From the NCBI GenBank assembly GCA_018065885.1, contig JAGHSL010000167.1:1-6750 (forward strand): a stretch of 6,750 bases of DNA, read 5' to 3'. This stretch comes from Candidatus Limimorpha equi (GTDB lineage: Bacteria; Bacteroidota; Bacteroidia; Bacteroidales; F082). The notes under the pieces are model-generated. The model had not been told where the DNA came from and ran no database searches. It worked only from the letters and a program-made list of their open reading frames with translations. The position numbers and the translations under genes were made by a program. Below are positions 1 through 4,254 of the stretch, piece by piece; the first letter of the stretch is position 1; the number at the start of each line of letters is the position of its first letter.

Positions 1-1
1 C

Positions 2-115
2 TATCCACTTCCGCCCAAAGAGCAGGAAGTCATCCTGAAAGCACTCCGACAGGCAGGCGTAACCGAGGAATTGCGTTTCGACAGTTACGAAGAAAACATC
101 AACTGGAACGACTGA
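2..115 (+). CDS. 3' end of an unidentified protein (partial)
   Basis: An open frame enters from the left edge and stops at TGA (113-115), giving the last 37 residues of a protein. The tail contains the stretch KEQEVILKALRQAGVTEE, which looks like an amphipathic helix, and ends in the acidic, aromatic stretch SYEENINWND. Codon use is GC-richer than in the restriction-modification cassette to the right and matches the other host-like genes in the window. I do not recognise the family. The frame is believed real because it is uninterrupted to the edge, has sensible composition and ends just before a non-coding repeat zone. The gene runs convergently towards the endonuclease gene. Confidence 0.55.
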   Translation, partial: YPLPPKEQEVILKALRQAGVTEELRFDSYEENINWND

Positions 116-151
116 CCGGCCATTTCACCGCGATGAATGATGAGTACTCAC

Positions 152-258
152 GTTAGAGTACTGCAATACTCCAGTTAGAGTACTCCAGTACTTTAGTTAG
201 AGTACTGGAGTATTCTGGTTAGAGGATTGGAGTATTCTTATCGAGGTATTGAGGGACA
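152..258. repeat. Degenerate 22-bp tandem repeat, about 4.5 copies
   Basis: Units begin at 152, 174, 196 and 218, exactly 22 bp apart. A decayed fifth half-unit runs from about 240, and a half-unit matching the second half of the repeat lies at 142-151. Each unit is two related 11-mers: first GTTAGAGTACT, then a variant of CCAGTACTCCA, so AGTACT or AGTATT recurs about every 11 bp. The third and fourth units diverge by changes such as AGTACT to AGTATT and GAGTACT to GAGGATT. The period is not a multiple of three and no convincing frame crosses the array, so it is non-coding. It fills most of the gap between two convergent genes. Confidence 0.85.
177..216. terminator. Long hairpin inside the 22-bp repeats, possible bidirectional terminator
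   Basis: Positions 177-192 (AGAGTACTCCAGTACT) pair with 201-216 (AGTACTGGAGTATTCT) at 15 of 16 positions around an 8-nt loop (193-200). The single mismatch is G-T on the plus strand. It lies between the ends of two convergent genes (115 on +, 274 on -), where a two-way terminator is expected. No strong U-tract follows on either strand, so function is inferred from location and folding only. It could instead just be a by-product of the quasi-palindromic repeat unit. Confidence 0.4.
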
Positions 259-273
259 AACACAAACAGCAGT

Positions 274-981
274 TTACATGAATTGTATATAATGAATAAC
301 CTTTGATGCAAAATCCACATAATCATTGTATACGACAGCATTGGAAAAAGTTCCAAAACTCTCTTGAGATTCACAAATCTTCATATCTTCCAAATTCGAA
401 TAGTACTGGTTATATTCTGTCCTATTACTTATAGTTTGTTCAATTTCTGGCAAATGAACAACGTAGAGAAGTGTTTTTGTAGGAGTATGAACCGATGTTT
501 GAATATCATCTCTTGATAATATCAAGTATTTCAGCGAATTGTGTTCGGTAAACGTTTCCCATTTTTGCAATTCTCCATTATTCTTATAGTACGGCAACTT
601 GTCAGGAATGATGAAAATCTGAAAATACGGAGTATTTGAGCATCTGATATTGGCTGTTTCACCTAACATGTTTTCAAAATAGTTGTTTGAGTTTTGGGAA
701 TAATTCTGCATGACGAATTTCACTCCGATTCCCGCGACAGGCTCATCGCCTTTTAGAATTGTTATATCAACCTTTTTATCAATGTATCTTCCTTTTATCA
801 CTTCTTCCTTGCCATCTTCAACACCCAAAGATTTGACAGAATATCCATTACCTAAACGAAGAAACATATCCGTTGCAATTGCCTTGTGCAAAATCTTCAA
901 TTTTTCGTTACTCCGGGAACCAGTTTTGAGAAATGTCTTAAAAGAGCAAGTAATCACTTTGAGGAAATCCTGATTGTCCAT
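274..981 (-). CDS. Putative type II restriction endonuclease
   Basis: This 235-residue protein is encoded directly downstream of a DNA adenine methyltransferase and overlaps its end by 44 nt, the usual arrangement for a restriction partner. The likely catalytic core is at residues 66-110. It reads YIDKKVDITI (Asp72), then AGIGVKFV (Lys88), then NYSQNSNNYFENMLGETANI at 93-112. The Asp, hydrophobic strand and V-K-F pattern resembles a PD-(D/E)XK nuclease. However, the position that should be Glu or Asp in (E/D)xK is Gly86, so assignment of the acidic ligand is uncertain; Glu80, Glu103 and Glu108 are candidates. Length is normal for a type II enzyme. No signal peptide or membrane segment is present. 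The start at 981 (ATG) leads straight into a well-formed N-terminus; no Shine-Dalgarno is visible, so translation may depend on coupling to the methyltransferase. The cut site cannot be read from the sequence. Nuclease identity is an inference from context plus a partial motif. Confidence 0.75.
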   Translation of the reverse strand: MDNQDFLKVITCSFKTFLKTGSRSNEKLKILHKAIATDMFLRLGNGYSVKSLGVEDGKEEVIKGRYIDKKVDITILKGDEPVAGIGVKFVMQNYSQNSNNYFENMLGETANIRCSNTPYFQIFIIPDKLPYYKNNGELQKWETFTEHNSLKYLILSRDDIQTSVHTPTKTLLYVVHLPEIEQTISNRTEYNQYYSNLEDMKICESQESFGTFSNAVVYNDYVDFASKVIHYIQFM

Positions 982-2425
982 AATATTCTGATAATTTGAA
1001 ATTTAAATATTGTTCTAAATCTTTGGAATTAAATGTGTAATAGCCACCGCTTTTGTAGTTTTTCAGCAATTTCACATACCTAATGAAATCATCTGAGATG
1101 ATGATTTGCCTTATCATTGTGAAATCGGCTTTTGTAAGGATATATAAACCACTATAAACACCTTTGCCCTCATCAACTATTTCCAATCGGATGCTTTTAA
1201 CATCCCGAACAATGGTATTTATCGCATATTTGCGCTTACATACATCTTTCAACGCTTGGGAGCGTCCAAACAAATGCCAGCATTGCGGATTTTCCGACTT
1301 GCGGTCTTTCAGCAATGTATCTTTGTTGCTCTCCAAGTACTTATAGGCTTCTTTGCAGTTAGAAAAACCTGATAAACTTTGCGGCGTTCCATCTTCGTGA
1401 TAAGGGAAAATACATTTTGACCACTTCCCCGTTGATGCCTTCAAAATATCAATCGTGCCTTTCTCAAATGTGAAGTCTCCAATAAATATTTTATCGGCAA
1501 GCGTAGCGAAACCGTTTTTAACAGATACATATTTATTTGAAAATGAAGTTTTTATTTTTCTAACTTCATCAAGCAATTTCTTTGACGACAAATAGAAGCA
1601 TCCTGAAATTTCCATCGAAGACAATGGTAATTCTTCTATATGTATTGGTTTTTCCAAATCATCATCAAAGCGACAATATTCAACTGTTTCAAAAGTATTT
1701 CCCATTTGAAATCTTGAGATCAATGTATATGTCGTTGCTTCAAATGGCTGAAAATGTTCCAAATCAATTACGCCTGAAAGGTTTTTGTTCGCAATGACAT
1801 ATTTTCGCAAAGCCATTCCTGCATTACTTGATAGCCAAGAACTTGGAGTAATAATGCACATTACGCCATTAGTAGCCAACATTTTGAATCCAATTTCAAA
1901 AAACACGATGAACAAATCCGTCATTCCCTTACCAGCAAATTGATATTCTTTAACGGAATCGTAACTATCTTCCAAATTATGGACTCTTACATAAGGCGGA
2001 TTTCCAAAAACATAATGAATTGTTCCATCGAATTTATGTACCGATAGCGTATCGGCACAAAGAATATCCCAATCAACGGAAGGGAGAGCGTATTTGTCTG
2101 CAACCTTTTGCAAATTTTCAGAGCAAGCAAGACATTCATTTGAATCGAGTTCAACACCATGAATGTATGTTTCCAACTGACACTTTAGCGACTGCAAATC
2201 ATCACTTGTTTTCAGATACTCATTACAGTATCGGTCTACAATTTCTATCAGGAAAGCACCATCACCACAGCTGTTATCAACAACATGCTTTTGCAAGATT
2301 TCCGGCGAATTATAACCGCCAAAATCCAAAATGGTACAAACCAAAAATTGTGGCGTGTACACACGCCCATGCTTTTTTACGGCTTTTGTCATTTTGCGCT
2401 GTTTTACGGCGTTTGGCTTATCCAT
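938..2425 (-). CDS. N6-adenine DNA methyltransferase of a type II R-M system (gamma-type order)
   Basis: The enzyme transfers a methyl group from S-adenosylmethionine to adenine N6 in the recognition site, protecting host DNA from the adjacent nuclease. Numbered from the TTG-extended frame (501 residues), the motifs run: X-like GRVYTP at 26-31; SAM-binding motif I DNSCGDGAF at 56-64; acidic strand end near GVELD at 96-100; ADTL at 130-133; catalytic motif IV NPPY at 148-151; then GMTDLFIVFFEIG at 173-185 and IITPSSWL at 197-204. The region from about 250 to 480 is the likely target-recognition part. The X-I-IV-recognition order is the gamma type. The frame opens at TTG 2443, directly after an in-frame TGA. 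I prefer ATG 2425 (MDKPNAVKQ) because the TTG lies inside a hairpin arm; ATG 2392 (MTKAVKKHGRVYTP) is also possible. The 3' end overlaps the endonuclease start by 44 nt. The gene is strikingly AT-rich compared with the neighbouring host genes. Confidence 0.93.
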   Translation of the reverse strand: MDKPNAVKQRKMTKAVKKHGRVYTPQFLVCTILDFGGYNSPEILQKHVVDNSCGDGAFLIEIVDRYCNEYLKTSDDLQSLKCQLETYIHGVELDSNECLACSENLQKVADKYALPSVDWDILCADTLSVHKFDGTIHYVFGNPPYVRVHNLEDSYDSVKEYQFAGKGMTDLFIVFFEIGFKMLATNGVMCIITPSSWLSSNAGMALRKYVIANKNLSGVIDLEHFQPFEATTYTLISRFQMGNTFETVEYCRFDDDLEKPIHIEELPLSSMEISGCFYLSSKKLLDEVRKIKTSFSNKYVSVKNGFATLADKIFIGDFTFEKGTIDILKASTGKWSKCIFPYHEDGTPQSLSGFSNCKEAYKYLESNKDTLLKDRKSENPQCWHLFGRSQALKDVCKRKYAINTIVRDVKSIRLEIVDEGKGVYSGLYILTKADFTMIRQIIISDDFIRYVKLLKNYKSGGYYTFNSKDLEQYLNFKLSEYYGQSGFPQSDYLLF

Positions 2426-2486
2426 TTTCGGCAAAACGGGCAATCACATACGGCCATAAAAAACGTGGACTTAACATTATCCACAT
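2418..2486 (-). CDS. Possible 22-residue leader ORF overlapping the methyltransferase start
   Basis: An ATG at 2486 opens a 22-codon frame that begins MWIMLSPRF, contains a second Trp at residue 11 and ends FAENG-TAA at 2418-2420. Its last 8 nt overlap the preferred methyltransferase start (ATG 2425, within ATGGATAA), an arrangement suited to translational coupling. Almost the whole frame lies inside the 2435-2510 hairpin, so ribosome movement through it would open the arm just upstream of the methyltransferase start. No Shine-Dalgarno is seen, and short frames of this size arise often by chance. I do not recognise the peptide. Confidence 0.25.
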   Translation of the reverse strand: MWIMLSPRFLWPYVIARFAENG

Positions 2487-2510
2487 CTTTAGGCCCTGAG
2501 ATTGCCCGTT
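2435..2510 (-). promoter_or_regulatory. Imperfect hairpin just upstream of the methyltransferase start
   Basis: An 11-bp perfect inverted repeat, AACGGGCAATC (2435-2445) with GATTGCCCGTT (2500-2510), encloses further paired blocks. These are GGCC (2452-2455) with GGCC (2492-2495), TAAA (2457-2460) with TTTA (2488-2491), and GTGGA (2465-2469) with TCCAC (2480-2484), around a 10-nt loop. That makes about 24 pairs in 76 nt. In the minus-strand transcript the closing arm sits 10-20 nt before ATG 2425, where the ribosome lands, so it could hold down methyltransferase translation. The pairing is read directly from the sequence; the regulatory role is inferred. Confidence 0.5.
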
Positions 2511-2600
2511 ACTACAGATAAGTCAAGCCCACGCTAACCGCGCAGGCATTTACTGACTTATTCGAGTAGTAACATTTTAAATTTCTCAGGTTTAAAGATG
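2484..2600 (-). promoter_or_regulatory. Long imperfect inverted repeat in the R-M leader, competing with the adjacent hairpin
   Basis: Three nested blocks pair in order. CATCTTTAGGCCCTGAGA (2484-2501) pairs with TCTCAGGTTTAAAGATG (2584-2600) apart from a small internal mismatch. GTTACTAC (2508-2515) pairs with GTAGTAAC (2566-2573). ATAAGTCA (2518-2525) pairs with TGACTTAT (2554-2561). The 28-nt centre can form a further small stem (CGC/GCG around GGTTA on the minus strand). The structure shares 2484-2510 with the 2435-2510 hairpin, so the two folds compete or form a pseudoknot. Two tiny ATG frames, MLLLE (2558-2575) and MPARLAWA (2523-2549), lie inside it. The nested pairing is unlikely to be accidental. 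It could act as a leader RNA switch, a processed non-coding RNA, or a DNA recombination relic. Confidence 0.5.
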
Positions 2601-2931
2601 ATACCGAATAAATAGCAAACGCTATGGTTAATAATATGTCAATTTAAAATTATCTTTCTATCCTTTTATTTTCAGTTAAAGTGTCTTTAATCAAATGAAA
2701 CAGTTATATATTATCTATCAATCAATTATTTGAATATCATTTATTGCAAGTTCAAATCCGAAATGCGATAATTGCTGCAAAAATAAGGAATTATCGAAAC
2801 GGGAAAACAATGAGCGTGATTTTTCCAATTCATTTTATTCACCTTCAATGCAAATTCCCGATTAATCGCCAGACACTATCTTTCCACTTCAAAACTTTCA
2901 ACTTCGCACCATCCTTCTTTCATAAAAGGCT
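2601..2931. other. AT-rich divergent intergenic stretch
   Basis: Apart from the minus-strand promoter-like box at 2778-2785 I see no gene, RNA gene or strong repeat here. A small dyad, ATAGC-AAAC-GCTAT, lies just beyond the long inverted repeat (about 2612-2625). The only longer open frame (plus strand, from 2744) has a low-complexity hydrophobic and basic translation and runs into the RNA methyltransferase gene in another frame, so it is not credible as a gene. Confidence 0.5.
2778..2785 (-). promoter_or_regulatory. Candidate promoter -7 box (TATTTTTG) for the R-M operon
   Basis: On the minus strand this reads TATTTTTG, fitting the Bacteroidota -7 consensus TAnnTTTG. A TTG lies 22 nt upstream (CAA at 2808-2810 on the plus strand), slightly longer than the usual spacing of about 19-21. 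It is the only exact match I find on this strand between 2430 and 2790. If used, it would start the R-M transcript near 2771 and give a leader of roughly 345 nt before ATG 2425, containing both hairpins. Confidence 0.4.
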
Positions 2932-2939
2932 TATCTTTG
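2932..2939 (+). promoter_or_regulatory. Promoter -7 box (TATCTTTG) for the RNA methyltransferase / HAD operon
   Basis: TATCTTTG matches the Bacteroidota -7 consensus TAnnTTTG exactly and ends 19 nt before ATG 2959. Transcription would begin near 2946, leaving a leader of about 13 nt. No clear TTG is seen at the -33 position. The A-rich, Shine-Dalgarno-free sequence before the ATG is normal for the phylum. Confidence 0.6.
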
Positions 2940-2958
2940 CAGCCGAAACTAACGCAAT

Positions 2959-3486
2959 ATGGCTTACATCAAATCCAACGACCTCTTTGAGCAAATCCCC
3001 ACCGAGGACATTTACAAACACATTCCCCACCCAATCGTCATCGCCGACCATCTGATAACCCCCGACAACATGGGTGCCATGATTCGCATTTCCGATAACA
3101 TCGGGGCTTCCGAGATGTGCTTTTTGGGCACGGAATCAAAACACAGTCTGGGCAAGGTGCGCCGCGCCGCCGCTTCAAGTCGCGGCAACATAAAATGGTA
3201 TTTCACCGAAGAGACGAATCTCCGCAACATCGTTCCTGAAGGCAAGACCATCGTCGCCATCGAGACTACCGACGACGCCACCTGCATCTACGACACCGAT
3301 TTGCCCGACAATGTGGCCTTTATCGTAGGCAGCGAAAGCCAAGGCCTCAGCGAAGAATTGTTAAGTCAATGCGACATGGCGGTTTACATCCCCGTTCCAG
3401 GCCCCACCCGCTCGCTCAATGTAAGTCACGCCGCAGCCGTAGCACTTTTCGAATGGCAAAGACAAATGATCAAGAAGCACTTATGA
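2959..3486 (+). CDS. SpoU/TrmH-family RNA 2'-O-ribose methyltransferase
   Basis: A 175-residue SPOUT-class enzyme predicted to transfer a methyl group from S-adenosylmethionine to a ribose 2'-hydroxyl in tRNA or rRNA in the cytoplasm. All three SpoU motifs are present. Motif 1 is DNMGAMIRISDNIGA at 36-50, with Asn37 and the catalytic-type Arg43. Motif 2 is FIVGSESQGLS at 121-131. Motif 3 is IPVPGPTRSLNVSHAAA at 144-160, which forms the cofactor-binding knot. The length fits a minimal SpoU domain without the extra N-terminal RNA-binding domain of rRNA-specific relatives. That favours a TrmH- or TrmL-like tRNA enzyme, but the target nucleotide cannot be decided here. The start at 2959 follows a good -7 box and the frame is intact. 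The stop codon overlaps the next start in ATGA, indicating coupled translation with the HAD gene. Confidence 0.92.
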   Translation: MAYIKSNDLFEQIPTEDIYKHIPHPIVIADHLITPDNMGAMIRISDNIGASEMCFLGTESKHSLGKVRRAAASSRGNIKWYFTEETNLRNIVPEGKTIVAIETTDDATCIYDTDLPDNVAFIVGSESQGLSEELLSQCDMAVYIPVPGPTRSLNVSHAAAVALFEWQRQMIKKHL

Positions 3487-4178
3487 AAAACTACCGACAT
3501 ATTTTCTTCGACCTCGACCGCACCCTTTGGGATTTCGATGCCGCCGCAGAAGTGGCCTTTGAGATGATTTACGACCAATACAATCTGAAAGCCTTAGGCA
3601 TTCCTTCCGCGCACGAATTTCACGAAATCTACCATCCCATCAACGCCAAGATGTGGGAACTTTACCGCGAGGATAAGATCACGAAAGAATTCCTATGTCG
3701 CGAGCGTTTCGTCCAGCCGCTTGCTGTTTACGATATTCACGATGTCGAACTTGCCGACAACTTGGGCCGCGATTACGAATACCATTCGCCTCGCATCATC
3801 CGCCTCATTCCCGGCACAATGGAATTGCTCGACTATCTGAAGCCGAAATATCATTTACACTTGATTACCAACGGTTTTCAGGAAATCCAGCACACCAAGT
3901 TGGGTGGTTCGGGCATGGAACCTTATTTCGACACTTTGACCGTTTCGGAAGAAGTCGGCGTAAAGAAACCCAATCCTGAAATTTTCCGTTTCGCGCTCCG
4001 CAAAGCCAATGCCACCGCCGAAGAAAGCATTATGATTGGCGACGAAATGGAAGTTGACATTGATGGTGCCCGTGCTGCCGGCATCGACCAAATCTTTTTC
4101 AATGCAGCGGGAACAGCTCACGAAGGTAGCACAACCTACGAGGTGAAATCCTTATTGGATATTAAGGGAATCCTATAG
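3483..4178 (+). CDS. HAD-superfamily phosphatase, YjjG-like (pyrimidine 5'-nucleotidase family)
   Basis: A 231-residue cytosolic hydrolase with all HAD signatures. Motif I is FFDLDRTLWDF, with nucleophile Asp10 and acid/base Asp12. Motif II is LITNG with Thr129. Motif III is VKKPNPEIF with Lys162. Motif IV is IMIGDEMEVDIDGA with Asp187 and a further Asp at 192 or 194 for Mg2+ binding. The Arg-Thr-Leu-Trp-Asp-Phe form of motif I, the helical cap at about 18-100 and the overall length resemble the YjjG group, which dephosphorylates pyrimidine nucleoside monophosphates, including damaged or non-canonical ones. Substrate is inferred from family resemblance only. The frame is open upstream to 3369, but the true start is ATG 3483: it overlaps the TGA of the preceding gene as ATGA, and motif I begins at residue 8 as usual. 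It forms a two-gene operon with the RNA methyltransferase and ends convergently with the T9SS gene. Confidence 0.9.
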   Translation: MKNYRHIFFDLDRTLWDFDAAAEVAFEMIYDQYNLKALGIPSAHEFHEIYHPINAKMWELYREDKITKEFLCRERFVQPLAVYDIHDVELADNLGRDYEYHSPRIIRLIPGTMELLDYLKPKYHLHLITNGFQEIQHTKLGGSGMEPYFDTLTVSEEVGVKKPNPEIFRFALRKANATAEESIMIGDEMEVDIDGARAAGIDQIFFNAAGTAHEGSTTYEVKSLLDIKGIL

Positions 4179-4191
4179 CCATTCATCATTA

Positions 4192-4254
4192 TCAGCGGGC
4201 GACCATAGCCGCCACAACTGCTGAAAGGATGATTTTGGCTACAATCTTTTTCAT
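4192..4254 (-). CDS. Possible 20-residue hydrophobic mini-protein after the GLUG protein
   Basis: ATG 4254 overlaps the TGA of the upstream secreted-protein gene (AATGA) and opens a 20-codon frame, MKKIVAKIILSAVVAAMVAR. It has the basic N-terminus, hydrophobic run and small residues of a signal peptide or tiny membrane protein. The frame ends in four consecutive in-frame stops, TGA-TAA-TGA-TGA (4183-4194). A short dyad, GGCGAC (4198-4203) with GCCGCC (4208-4213), lies in its 3' part. It could be a coupled small membrane peptide, the remnant of a truncated exported-protein gene, or chance. The overlap alone is weak evidence, because the second T9SS gene ends with the same AATGA and is followed by a non-hydrophobic frame. 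Confidence 0.3.
   Translation of the reverse strand: MKKIVAKIILSAVVAAMVAR

Noticed and set aside
142..258. CRISPR array
   Set aside because: The repeats are contiguous 22-bp units with no unique spacers and no cas genes nearby.
142..258. Controller-protein (C-box) operator for the R-M system
   Set aside because: The repeats lie downstream of the endonuclease, not at a promoter, and no small helix-turn-helix gene is present in the window.
2426..2443. TTG at 2443 as methyltransferase start
   Set aside because: It lies inside a perfect hairpin arm directly after an in-frame stop; ATG 2425 follows 18 nt later and still precedes the first conserved motif comfortably.
2435..2573. Integron attC recombination site
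   Set aside because: The imperfect hairpin with AAC...GTT ends recalls attC, but the outer ends do not fit RYYYAAC and GTTRRRY, no second site is present and no integron integrase is visible.
2484..2600. Terminal inverted repeats of a small transposon (MITE)
   Set aside because: The paired blocks run through most of the element rather than only at its ends, and no target-site duplication is visible; kept instead as a leader structure.
2744..3055. Plus-strand 103-residue frame before the RNA methyltransferase
   Set aside because: Low-complexity translation, and it overlaps the true gene start and its promoter.
3369..3482. Upstream extension of the HAD phosphatase frame
   Set aside because: The extra residues overlap the SpoU motif 3 coding region in another frame, and the HAD motif I sits correctly from ATG 3483.
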